DNA of 64,000 nucleotides from Bryopsis sp. KO-2023 (lineage: Eukaryota; Chlorophyta; Ulvophyceae; Bryopsidales; Bryopsidaceae), in NCBI GenBank assembly GCA_030272585.1, contig BSYQ01000008.1, forward strand, positions 1 through 64,000, in the 5' to 3' direction. This document shows, in pieces, positions 1-11,700 of the stretch. The notes beneath the pieces are model-generated. The model did not search any database. It was not told the origin of the DNA and was given only the letters and a program-made list of their open reading frames with translations. How positions within the stretch are numbered: the stretch's first letter is position 1; every line of letters begins with the position of its first letter. The position numbers were made by a program, and so were the translations under genes.

Positions 1-3000
1 TGGGAGAGGGCATGTGAGGGAAGGCCTTCGAAGGGAACAACGATGGTTTTGGTTTGAGGCCGATCAGGTCACTCATGAGGCAAAAAAAAATTTTTGGAGG
101 TTCAAATGTTGCGGGGTCGTGGCGATGTGGTCAGGTAGCGCGAACGCGTGCGTCCCGTTTTTGGTAAACCACTCGCGGAGCCATAACTCCTCAACCAAGG
201 CTCGGATGGACTCGGGAGAGGTACCCACGGATAGGTCTCGACGAGAGCCGCGCTTTAGGCTTTGAAAATCCAGATTTGGTGGAGTAGCCCAGGAGCGACC
301 TCCACTCTCCGAAAACTAGCACCCACGCGTGCCTTCTCTCAAGCACCGGTTGGGAGAGGGCATGTGAGGGAAGGCCTTCGAAGGGAACAACGATGGTTTT
401 GATTTCAGGCCGATCAGGTCACTCATGAGGCAAAAAAAAGATTTTGGAGGTTCAAATGTTGCGGGGTCGTGGCGATGTGGTCAGGTAGCGCGAACGCGTG
501 CGTCCCGCTTTTGGTAAACCACTCGCGGAGCCATAACTCCTCAACCACGGCTCGGATGGACTCGGGAGAGGTACCCACGGATAGGTCTCGACGAGAGCCG
601 CGCTTTGAGCTTTGAAAATCAAGATTTGGTGGAGTAGCCAAGGAGCGACCTCCATGCTCCGAAAACTTGCACCCACGCGTGCCTTCTCTCAAGCACCGGT
701 TGGGAGAGGGCATGTGAGGGAAGGCCTTCGAAGGGAACAACGATGGTTTTGGTTTGAGGCCGATCAGGTCACTCATGAGGCAAAAAAAGAAATTTTGGAG
801 GTTCAAATGTTGCGGGGTCGTGGCGATGTGGTCAGGTAGCGCGAACGCGTGCGTCCCGTTTTTGGTAAACCACTCGCGGAGCCATAACTCCTCAACCAAG
901 GCTCGGATGGACTCGGGAGAGGTACTCACGGATAGGTCTCGACGAGAGCCGCGCTTTGAGCTTTGAAAAACCAGATTTGGTGGAGTAGCCGAGGAGCGAC
1001 CTCCATGCTCCGAAATCTTGCACCCACGCGTGCCTTCTCTCAAGCACCGGTTGGGAGAGGGCATGTGAGGGAAGGCCTTCGAAGGGAACAACGATGGTTT
1101 TGGTTTGAGGCCGATCAGGTCACTCATGAGGCAAAAAAAGAAATTTTGGAGGTTCAAATGTTGCGGGGTCGTGGCGATGTGGTCAGGTAGCGCGAACGCG
1201 TGCGTCCCGTTTTTGGTAAACCACTCGCGGAGCCATAACTCCTCAACCAAGGCTCGGATGGACTCGGGAGAGGTACCCACGGATAGGTCTCGACGAGAGC
1301 CGCGCTTTGAGCTTTGAAAATCAAGATTTGGTGGAGTATCCAAGGAGCGACCTCCATGCTCCGAAAACTTGCACCCACGCGTGCCTTCTCTCAAGCACCG
1401 GTTGGGAGAGGGCATGTGAGGGAAGGCCTTCGAAGGGAACAACGATGGTTTTGGTTTGAGGCCGATCAGGTCACTCATGAGGCAAAAAAAAATTTTTGGA
1501 GGTTCAAATGTTGCGGGGTCGTGGCGATGTGGTCAGGTAGCGCGAACGCGTGCGTCCCGTTTTTGGTAAACCACTCGCGGAGCCATAACTCCTCAACCAC
1601 GGCTCGGATGGACTCGGGAGAGGTACTCACGGATAGGTCTCGACGAGAGCCGCGCTTTGGGCTTTGAAAATCCAGATTTGGTGGAGTAGCCGAGGAGCGA
1701 CCTCCATGCTCCGAAAACTAGCACCCACGCGTGCCTTCTCTCAAGCACCGGTTCGGAGAGGGCATGTGAGGGAAGGCCTTCGAGTGTGGAGCACGATGGT
1801 TTTGATTTGAGGCCGATCAGGTCTCTCATGAGGCAGAAAAAAAATTTTGGAGGTTCAAATGTTGCGGGGTCGTGGCGATGTGGTCAGGTAGCGCGAACGC
1901 GTGCGTCCCGTTTTTGGTAAACCACTCGCGGAGCCATAACTCCTCAACCACGGCTCGGATGGACTCGGGAGAGGTACCCACGGATAGGTCTCGACGAGAG
2001 CCGCGCTTTGAGCTTTGAAAATCCAGATTTGGTGGAGTAGCCGAGGAGCGACCTCCATGCTCCGAAAACTTGCACCCACGCGTGCCTTCTCTCAAGCACC
2101 GGTTGGGAGAGGGCATGTGAGGGAAGGCCTTCGAAGGGAACAACGATGGTTTTGGTTTGAGGCCGATCAGGTCACTCATGAGGCAAAAAAAAGATTTTGG
2201 AGGTTCAAATGTTGCGGGGTCGTGGCGATGTGGTCAGGTAGCGCGAACGCGTGCGTCCCGTTTTTGGTAAACCACTCGCGGAGCCATAACTCCTCAACCA
2301 CGGCTCGGATGGACTCGGGAGAGGTACCCACGGATAGGTCTCGACGAGAGCCGCGTTTTGGGCTTTGAAAATCTAGATTTGGTGGAGTAGCCGAGGAGCG
2401 ACCTCCATGCTCCGAAAACTAGCACCCACGCGTGCCTTCTCTCAAGCACCGGTTCGGAGAGGGCATGTGAGGGAAGGCCTTCGAGTGTGGAGCACGATGG
2501 TTTTGATTTGAGGCCGATCAGGTCACTCATGAGGATAAAAAAAATTTTTGGAGGTTCAAATGTTGCGGGGTCGTGGCGATGTGGTCAGGTAGCGCGAACG
2601 CGTGCGTCCCGTTTTTGGTAAACCACTCGCGGAGCCATAACTCCTCAACCACGGCTCGGATGGACTCGGGAGAGGTACCCACGGATAGGTCTCGACGAGA
2701 GCCGCGCTTTGGGCTTTGAAAATCCAGATTTGGTGGAGTAGCCGAGGAGCGACCTCCATGCTCCGAAAACTAGCACCCACGCGTGCCTTCTCTCAAGCAC
2801 CGGTTGGGAGAGGGCATGTGAGGGAAGGCCTTCGAAGGGAACAACGATGGTTTTGGTTTGAGGCCGATCAGGTCACTCATGAGGCAAAAAAAAAATTTGG
2901 AGGTTCAAATGTTGCGGGGTCGTGGCGATGTGGTCAGGTAGCGCGAACGCGTGCGTCCCGTTTTTGGTAAACCACTCGCGGAGCCATAACTCCTCAACCA

Positions 3001-6000
3001 CGGCTCGGATGGACTCGGGAGAGGTACCCACGGATAGGTCTCGACGAGAGCCGCGCTTTGGGCTTTGAAAATCCAGATTTGGTGGAGTAGCCGAGGAGCG
3101 ACCTCCATGCTCCGAAAACTAGCACCCACGCGTGCCTTCTCTCAAGCACCGGTTGGGAGAGGGCATGTGAGGGAAGGCCTTCGAAGGGAACAACGATGGT
3201 TTTGATTTGAGGCCGATCAGGTCTCTCATGAGGCAGAAAAAAGATTTTGGAGGTTCAAATGTTGCGGGGTCGTGGCGATGTGGTCAGGTAGCGCGAACGC
3301 GTGCGTCCCGTTTTTGGTAAACCACTCGCGGAGCCATAACTCCTCAACCACGGCTCGGATGGACTCGGGAGAGGTACTCACGGATAGGTCTCGACGAGAG
3401 CCGCGCTTTGAGCTTTGAAAATCCAGATTTGGTGGAGTAGCCGAGGAGCGACCTCCATGCTCCGAAAACTAGCACCCACGCGTGCCTTCTCTCAAGCACC
3501 GGTTGGGAGAGGGCATGTGAGGGAAGGCCTTCGAAGGGAACAACGATGGTTTTGGTTTGAGGCCGATCAGGTCACTCATGAGGATAAAAAAAATTTTTGG
3601 AGGTTCAAATGTTGCGGGGTCGTGGCGATGTGGTCAGGTAGCGCGAACGCGTGCGTCCCGTTTTTGGTAAACCACTCGCGGAGCCATAACTCCTCAACCC
3701 CGGCTCGGATGGACTCGGGAGAGGTACTCACGGATAGGTCTCGACGAGAGCCGCGCTTTGGGCTTTGAAAATCCAGATTTGGTGGAGTAGCCGAGGAGCG
3801 ACCTCCATGCTCCCAAAACTAGCACCCACGCGTGCCTTCTCTCAAGCACCGGTTCGGAGAGGGCATGTGAGGGAAGGCCTTCGAGTGTGGAGCACGATGG
3901 TTTTGATTTGAGGCCGATCAGGTCTCTCATGAGGCAGAAAAAAGATTTTGGAGGTTCAAATGTTGCGGGGTCGTGGCGATGTGGTCAGGTAGCGCGAACG
4001 CGTGCGTCCCGTTTTTGGTAAACCACTCGCGGAGCCATAACTCCTCAACCACGGCTCGGATGGACTCGGGAGAGGTACTCACGGATAGGTCTCGACGAGA
4101 GCCGCGCTTTGAGCTTTGAAAATCATGATTTGGTGGAGTAGCCCAGGAGCGACCTCCATGCTCCGAAAACTTGCACCCACGCGTACCTTCTCTCAAGCAC
4201 CGGTTGGGAGAGGGCATGTGAGGGAAGGCCTTCGAAGGGAACAACGATGGTTTTGGTTTGAGGCCGATCAGGTCACTCATGAGGCAAAAAAAAAAATTTG
4301 GAGGTTCAAATGTTGCGGGGTCGTGGCGATGTGGTCAGGTAGCGCGAACGCGTGCGTCCCGTTTTTGGTAAACCACTCGCGGAGCCATAACTCCTCAACC
4401 ACGGCTCGGATGGACTCGGGAGAGGTACCCACGGATAGGTCTCGACGAGAGCCGCGCTTTGGGCTTCGAAAATCCAGATTTGGTGGAGTAGCCGAGGAGC
4501 GACCTCCATGCTCCGAAAACTAGCACCCACGCGTGCCTTCTCTCAAGCACCGGTTGGGAGAGGGCATGTGAGGGAAGGCCTTCGAAGGGAACAACGATGG
4601 TTTTGATTTGAGGCCGATCAGGTCTCTCATGAGGCAAAAAAAAATTTTTGGAGGTTCAAATGTTGCGGGGTCGTGGCGATGTGGTCAGGTAGCGCGAACG
4701 CGTGCGTCCCGTTTTTGGTAAACCACTCGCGGAGCCATAACTCCTCAACCACGGCTCGGATGGACTCGGGAGAGGTACCCACGGATAGGTCTCGACGAGA
4801 GCCGCGCTTTGAGCTTTGAAAAACCAGATTTGGTGGAGTAGCCGAGGAGCGACCTCCATGCTCCGAAATCTTGCACCCACGCGTGCCTTCTCTCAAGCAC
4901 CGGTTGGGAGAGGGCATGTGAGGGAAGGCCTTCGAAGGGAACAACGATGGTTTTGGTTTGAGGCCGATCAGGTCACTCATGAGGCAAAAAAAGAAATTTT
5001 GGAGGTTCAAATGTTGCGGGGTCGTGGCGATGTGGTCAGGTAGCGCGAACGCGTGCGTCCCGTTTTTGGTAAACCACTCGCGGAGCCATAACTCCTCAAC
5101 CAAGGCTCGGATGGACTCGGGAGAGGTACCCACGGATAGGTCTCGACGAGAGCCGCGCTTTGAGCTTTGAAAATCAAGATTTGGTGGAGTATCCAAGGAG
5201 CGACCTCCATGCTCCGAAAACTTGCACCCACGCGTGCCTTCTCTCAAGCACCGGTTGGGAGAGGGCATGTGAGGGAAGGCCTTCGAAGGGAACAACGATG
5301 GTTTTGGTTTGAGGCCGATCAGGTCACTCATGAGGCAAAAAAAAATTTTTGGAGGTTCAAATGTTGCGGGGTCGTGGCGATGTGGTCAGGTAGCGCGAAC
5401 GCGTGCGTCCCGTTTTTGGTAAACCACTCGCGGAGCCATAACTCCTCAACCACGGCTCGGATGGACTCGGGAGAGGTACTCACGGATAGGTCTCGACGAG
5501 AGCCGCGCTTTGGGCTTTGAAAATCCAGATTTGGTGGAGTAGCCGAGGAGCGACCTCCATGCTCCGAAAACTAGCACCCACGCGTGCCTTCTCTCAAGCA
5601 CCGGTTCGGAGAGGGCATGTGAGGGAAGGCCTTCGAGTGTGGAGCACGATGGTTTTGATTTGAGGCCGATCAGGTCTCTCATGAGGCAGAAAAAAGATTT
5701 TGGAGGTTCAAATGTTGCGGGGTCGTGGCGATGTGGTCAGGTAGCGCGAACGCGTGCGTCCCGTTTTTGGTAAACCACTCGCGGAGCCATAACTCCTCAA
5801 CCACGGCTCGGATGGACTCGGGAGAGGTACCCACGGATAGGTCTCGACGAGAGCCGCGCTTTGAGCTTTGAAAATCCAGATTTGGTGGAGTAGCCGAGGA
5901 GCGACCTCCATGCTCCGAAAACTTGCACCCACGCGTGCCTTCTCTCAAGCACCGGTTGGGAGAGGGCATGTGAGGGAAGGCCTTCGAAGGGAACAACGAT

Positions 6001-7704
6001 GGTTTTGGTTTGAGGCCGATCAGGTCACTCATGAGGCAAAAAAAAGATTTTGGAGGTTCAAATGTTGCGGGGTCGTGGCGATGTGGTCAGGTAGCGCGAA
6101 CGCGTGCGTCCCGTTTTTGGTAAACCACTCGCGGAGCCATAACTCCTCAACCACGGCTCGGATGGACTCGGGAGAGGTACCCACGGATAGGTCTCGACGA
6201 GAGCCGCGCTTTGGGCTTTGAAAATCTAGATTTGGTGGAGTAGCCGAGGAGCGACCTCCATGCTCCGAAAACTAGCACCCACGCGTGCCTTCTCTCAAGC
6301 ACCGGTTCGGAGAGGGCATGTGAGGGAAGGCCTTCGAGTGTGGAGCACGATGGTTTTGATTTGAGGCCGATCAGGTCACTCATGAGGATAAAAAAAATTT
6401 TTGGAGGTTCAAATGTTGCGGGGTCGTGGCGATGTGGTCAGGTAGCGCGAACGCGTGCGTCCCGTTTTTGGTAAACCACTCGCGGAGCCATAACTCCTCA
6501 ACCACGGCTCGGATGGACTCGGGAGAGGTACCCACGGATAGGTCTCGACGAGAGCCGCGCTTTGGGCTTTGAAAATCTAGATTTGGTGGAGTAGCCGAGG
6601 AGCGACCTCCATGCTCCGAAAACTAGCACCCACGCGTGCCTTCTCTCAAGCACCGGTTCGGAGAGGGCATGTGAGGGAAGGCCTTCGAGTGTGGAGCACG
6701 ATGGTTTTGATTTGAGGCCGATCAGGTCACTCATGAGGATAAAAAAAATTTTTGGAGGTTCAAATGTTGCGGGGTCGTGGCGATGTGGTCAGGTAGCGCG
6801 AACGCGTGCGTCCCGTTTTTGGTAAACCACTCGCGGAGCCATAACTCCTCAACCACGGCTCGGATGGACTCGGGAGAGGTACCCACGGATAGGTCTCGAC
6901 GAGAGCCGCGCTTTGGGCTTTGAAAATCCAGATTTGGTGGAGTAGCCGAGGAGCGACCTCCATGCTCCGAAAACTAGCACCCACGCGTGCCTTCTCTCAA
7001 GCACCGGTTGGGAGAGGGCATGTGAGGGAAGGCCTTCGAAGGGAACAACGATGGTTTTGGTTTGAGGCCGATCAGGTCACTCATGAGGCAAAAAAAAAAA
7101 TTTGGAGGTTCAAATGTTGCGGGGTCGTGGCGATGTGGTCAGGTAGCGCGAACGCGTGCGTCCCGTTTTTGGTAAACCACTCGCGGAGCCATAACTCCTC
7201 AACCAAGGCTCGGATGGACTCGGGAGAGGTACCCACGGATAGGTCTCGACGAGAGCCGCGCTTTAGGCTTTGAAAATCCAGATTTGGTGGAGTAGCCCAG
7301 GAGCGACCTCCACTCTCCGAAAACTAGCACCCACGCGTGCCTTCTCTCAAGCACCGGTTGGGAGAGGGCATGTGAGGGAAGGCCTTCGAAGGGAACAACG
7401 ATGGTTTTGATTTCAGGCCGATCAGGTCACTCATGAGGCAAAAAAAAGATTTTGGAGGTTCAAATGTTGCGGGGTCGTGGCGATGTGGTCAGGTAGCGCG
7501 AACGCGTGCGTCCCGTTTTTGGTAAACCACTCGCGGAGCCATAACTCCTCAACCACGGCTCGGATGGACTCGGGAGAGGTACCCACGGATAGGTCTCGAC
7601 GAGAGCCGCGCTTTGAGCTTTGAAAATCATGATTTGGTGGAGTAGCCAAGGAGCGACCTCCATGCTCCGAAAACTTGCACCCACGCATGCCTTCTCTCAA
7701 GCAC
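1..7704. repeat. Tandem satellite array, segment 1 (~350/351-bp monomer, about 22 copies)
   Basis: The same unit recurs every 350 or 351 bases; for example TGGGAGAGGGCATGTGAGGG occurs at 1, 351 and 701. Monomers differ by scattered substitutions and by the length of an A-rich tract after CATGAGGC (7 to 11 A, sometimes broken by G). Two subtypes are visible: the common one has CTTCGAAGGGAACAACGATGG, the other has GGTTCGGAGAGG followed by CTTCGAGTGTGGAGCACGATGG (1753, 2453, 3853, 5606, 6306, 6657). Where the monomer is exactly 351 bp (117 codons) a reading frame stays open across neighbours, for example 423-1478 on the minus strand. I do not call these genes, because the frame depends on A-tract length and both strands are equally open. 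The array is cut at 7705 by a hAT-like element and continues at 8724. Confidence 0.97.
7697..7704. other. 8-bp target site duplication, left copy
   Basis: TCAAGCAC directly precedes the element at 7705 and is repeated at 8724-8731 directly after it. An uninterrupted monomer has the word once (CTCTCAAGCACCGGTTGGG), so the duplication arose on insertion. Eight bases is the hallmark length for hAT transposases. Confidence 0.93.
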
Positions 7705-8043
7705 CATACTATGGATCCGATCACGATCTAATCGGTCGTGGATTGATCGGTCCGACCGATTAAATCGTGATCGGGTTTTTCCGATCAGATCGATCGCCGA
7801 TCAAATCGGTTTGGCCGATCATCGATGGAGATCGGCCGATCACCAATCTGATCGGCTGACCGATTTAATCGGCCAACTTTGATCGGCCGATCACGATCAC
7901 ACCGTCCAACATCGGCCGATCAAGCGCCGACAGGGCGAGGCGCTTGATCGTGATCGTGATCGGAGATGCCGATTAGATCGGATCATGATCGGTCAATTGA
8001 TCGGTCCATCACAAATGCCGAGAAATCACCACCCGCAGGTGTT

Positions 8044-8121
8044 TCTGGGTTGCAAGGATTCGAACCTGGGACCTAACAGACTAGAGACAGACGCATTAAC
8101 GCTTGGACCACTCGGAGCCAC
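8044..8121 (-). tRNA. tRNA-like sequence (class II, Ser/Leu-like), left arm of the palindrome
   Basis: On the minus strand an A-box-like TGGCTCCGAGTGGTCC lies about 55 bases before the Pol III B box GGTTCGAATCC (8056-8066). The spacing and the long variable region resemble tRNA-Ser/Leu. The acceptor stem does not pair well, so it is probably a degenerate or tRNA-derived sequence rather than a working tRNA gene. It faces a second copy at 8208 in inverted orientation. Confidence 0.55.
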
Positions 8122-8207
8122 GGTCACTAGGTCATCCGTGTCATTATATACCTCAGTTTGTCGGACTGACAGATCACGTATATAATGACACGGATAACCT
8201 ACAAACC

Positions 8208-8284
8208 GTGGCTCCGAGTGGTCCAAGCGTTAGTGAGTATGCTTCTAATCCGTTAGGTACCCGGTTCGAATCCTTCCACCTCAG
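8208..8284 (+). tRNA. tRNA-like sequence (class II, Ser/Leu-like), right arm of the palindrome
   Basis: TGGCTCCGAGTGGTCCAAGCG (A box) is followed by GGTTCGAATCC (B box) at 8263-8273. It is the inverted partner of the sequence at 8044-8121 and differs from it in the anticodon and variable-arm region, so the two have diverged since duplication or have different origins. Acceptor pairing is weak; it is likely a tRNA-derived Pol III unit. Confidence 0.55.
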
Positions 8285-8723
8285 AAACACCTGCGGGTGG
8301 TGACTTGTCGGCATTTTCGCGAGACCGATCAATTCATCGATCAAATGATCAATACCGATCATGATCGGATGCAGGTCCGATCACGATCGGCCGATCACGA
8401 TCACACCGATCAAGGTCAGCCGATGAAGTGCCGACAGGTCGCGGCGCTTGATCGTGATCGGGATCGTGATCGGAACAACCGATCAGATCGGTGATCGGCG
8501 AACCGATCACGATCACGATCAACATGTGATCGGACGATCAAGAGCACGATCAACATTTGATCGGCCGATCACGATCACGATCACCGATCAGCCAAAAATG
8601 AAAAAAAAAAAAAAAAAAACCGATCATTGCTAAAATCGGTTCTAGGACGCAGTTATGATGTCGGATTACTGCTGTGACCTAATATTACCTTAGTTTTGGA
8701 AGATCGATCAGATCCATAGTATG

Positions 8724-11700
8724 TCAAGCACCGGTTGGGAGAGGGCATGTGAGGGAAGGCCTTCGAAGGGAACAACGATGGTTTTGGTTTGAGGCCGATC
8801 AGGTCACTCATGAGGCAAAAAAAGAAATTTGGAGGTTCAAATGTTGCGGGGTCGTGGCGATGTGGTCAGGTAGCGCGAACGCGTGCGTCCCGTTTTTGGT
8901 AAACCACTCGCGGAGCCATAACTCCTCAACCAAGGCTCGGATGGACTCGGGAGAGGTACCCACGGATAGGTCTCGACGACAGCCGCGCTTTGAGCTTTGA
9001 AAAACCAGATTTGGTGGAGTAGCCGAGGAGCGACCTCCATGCTCCGAAATCTTGCACCCACGCGTGCCTTCTCTCAAGCACCGGTTGGGAGAGGGCATGT
9101 GAGGGAAGGCCTTCGAAGGGAACAACGATGGTTTTGGTTTGAGGCCGATCAGGTCACTCATGAGGCAAAAAAAGAAATTTTGGAGGTTCAAATGTTGCGG
9201 GGTCGTGGCGATGTGGTCAGGTAGCGCGAACGCGTGCGTCCCGTTTTTGGTAAACCACTCGCGGAGCCATAACTCCTCAACCAAGGCTCGGATGGACTCG
9301 GGAGAGGTACCCACGGATAGGTCTCGACGAGAGCCGCGCTTTGAGCTTTGAAAATCAAGATTTGGTGGAGTATCCAAGGAGCGACCTCCATGCTCCGAAA
9401 ACTTGCACCCACGCGTGCCTTCTCTCAAGCACCGGTTGGGAGAGGGCATGTGAGGGAAGGCCTTCGAAGGGAACAACGATGGTTTTGGTTTGAGGCCGAT
9501 CAGGTCACTCATGAGGCAAAAAAAAATTTTTGGAGGTTCAAATGTTGCGGGGTCGTGGCGATGTGGTCAGGTAGCGCGAACGCGTGCGTCCCGTTTTTGG
9601 TAAACCACTCGCGGAGCCATAACTCCTCAACCACGGCTCGGATGGACTCGGGAGAGGTACCCACGGATAGGTCTCGACGAGAGCCGCGCTTTGGGCTTTG
9701 AAAATCCAGATTTGGTGGAGTAGCCGAGGAGCGACCTCCATGCTCCGAAAACTAGCACCCACGCGTGCCTTCTCTCAAGCACCGGTTGGGAGAGGGCATG
9801 TGAGGGAAGGCCTTCGAAGGGAACAACGATGGTTTTGATTTGAGGCCGATCAGGTCACTCATGAGGCAAAAAAAAAATTTTGGAGGTTCAAATGTTGCGG
9901 GGTCGTGGCGATGTGGTCAGGTAGCGCGAACGCGTGCGTCCCGTTTTTGGTAAACCACTCGCGGAGCCATAACTCCTCAACCACGGCTCGGATGGACTCG
10001 GGAGAGGTACCCACGGATAGGTCTCGACGAGAGCCGCGCTTTGAGCTTTGAAAATCAAGATTTGGTGGAGTAGCCAAGGAGCGACCTCCATGCTCCGAAA
10101 ACTTGCACCCACGCATGCCTTCTCTCAAGCACCGGTTGGGAGAGGGCATGTGAGGGAAGGCCTTCGAAGGGAACAACGATGGTTTTGGTTTGAGGCCGAT
10201 CAGGTCACTCATGAGGCAAAAAAAGAAATTTGGAGGTTCAAATGTTGCGGGGTCGTGGCGATGTGGTCAGGTAGCGCGAACGCGTGCGTCCCGTTTTTGG
10301 TAAAGCACTCGCGGAGCCATAACTCCTCAACCAAGGCTCGGATGGACTCGGGAGAGGTACCCACGGATAGGTCTCGACGACAGCCGCGCTTTGGGCTTCG
10401 AAAATCCAGATTTGGTGGAGTAGCCGAGGAGCGACCTCCATGCTCCGAAATCTTGCACCCACGCGTGCCTTCTCTCAAGCACCGGTTGGGAGAGGGCATG
10501 TGAGGGAAGGCCTTCGAAGGGAACAACGATGGTTTTGGTTTGAGGCCGATCAGGTCACTCATGAGGCAAAAAAAGAAATTTTGGAGGTTCAAATGTTGCG
10601 GGGTCGTGGCGATGTGGTCAGGTAGCGCGAACGCGTGCGTCCCGTTTTTGGTAAACCACTCGCGGAGCCATAACTCCTCAACCAAGGCTCGGATGGACTC
10701 GGGAGAGGTACCCACGGATAGGTCTCGACGAGAGCCGCGCTTTGAGCTTTGAAAATCAAGATTTGGTGGAGTATCCAAGGAGCGACCTCCATGCTCCGAA
10801 AACTTGCACCCACGCGTGCCTTCTCTCAAGCACCGGTTGGGAGAGGGCATGTGAGGGAAGGCCTTCGAAGGGAACAACGATGGTTTTGGTTTGAGGCCGA
10901 TCAGGTCACTCATGAGGCAAAAAAAAATTTTTGGAGGTTCAAATGTTGCGGGGTCGTGGCGATGTGGTCAGGTAGCGCGAACGCGTGCGTCCCGTTTTTG
11001 GTAAACCACTCGCGGAGCCATAACTCCTCAACCACGGCTCGGATGGACTCGGGAGAGGTACCCACGGATAGGTCTCGACGAGAGCCGCGCTTTGGGCTTT
11101 GAAAATCCAGATTTGGTGGAGTAGCCGAGGAGCGACCTCCATGCTCCGAAAACTAGCACCCACGCGTGCCTTCTCTCAAGCACCGGTTGGGAGAGGGCAT
11201 GTGAGGGAAGGCCTTCGAAGGGAACAACGATGGTTTTGATTTGAGGCCGATCAGGTCTCTCATGAGGCAGAAAAAAGATTTTGGAGGTTCAAATGTTGCG
11301 GGGTCGTGGCGATGTGGTCAGGTAGCGCGAACGCGTGCGTCCCGTTTTTGGTAAACCACTCGCGGAGCCATAACTCCTCAACCACGGCTCGGATGGACTC
11401 GGGAGAGGTACTCACGGATAGGTCTCGACGAGAGCCGCGCTTTGGGCTTTGAAAATCCAGATTTGGTGGAGTAGCCGAGGAGCGACCTCCATGCTCCGAA
11501 AACTAGCACCCACGCGTGCCTTCTCTCAAGCACCGGTTGGGAGAGGGCATGTGAGGGAAGGCCTTCGAAGGGAACAACGATGGTTTTGGTTTGAGGCCGA
11601 TCAGGTCACTCATGAGGATAAAAAAAATTTTTGGAGGTTCAAATGTTGCGGGGTCGTGGCGATGTGGTCAGGTAGCGCGAACGCGTGCGTCCCGTTTTTG

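Larger units (their letters stand above)
7705..8723. mobile_element. Non-autonomous hAT-like palindromic element (1019 bp) with two tRNA-like sequences
   Basis: The element is bounded by inverted repeats CATACTATGGATC (7705) and GATCCATAGTATG (8711-8723) and flanked by the 8-bp duplication TCAAGCAC. Both subterminal zones are dense in GATCGG/CCGATC words, including long CGATCACGATCA runs. hAT transposases commonly bind subterminal repeats, so this may be their function here; that is inference. The centre is a long fold-back: ATCCGTGTCATTATATAC near 8133 is mirrored exactly near 8171-8188, and a 22-base arm at 8028-8049 is mirrored at 8282-8303. There is no transposase ORF, so it must move in trans if it moves. 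The hAT assignment rests on TSD length and CA..TG ends, not on a transposase. Confidence 0.85.

Noticed and set aside
20-45. CENP-B box in the monomer (CTTCGAAGGGAACAACG)
   Set aside because: Only a loose resemblance to the consensus; key bases differ.
95-105. B-box-like GGTTCAAATG in each satellite monomer as a tRNA gene
   Set aside because: It lacks the terminal CC of the B box, and the A-box-like word lies on the wrong side. No tRNA fold is seen.
423-1478. Long minus-strand ORF of 351 codons as a gene
   Set aside because: It is three satellite monomers read through. Frames are also open on the other strand and break wherever the A tract changes length.
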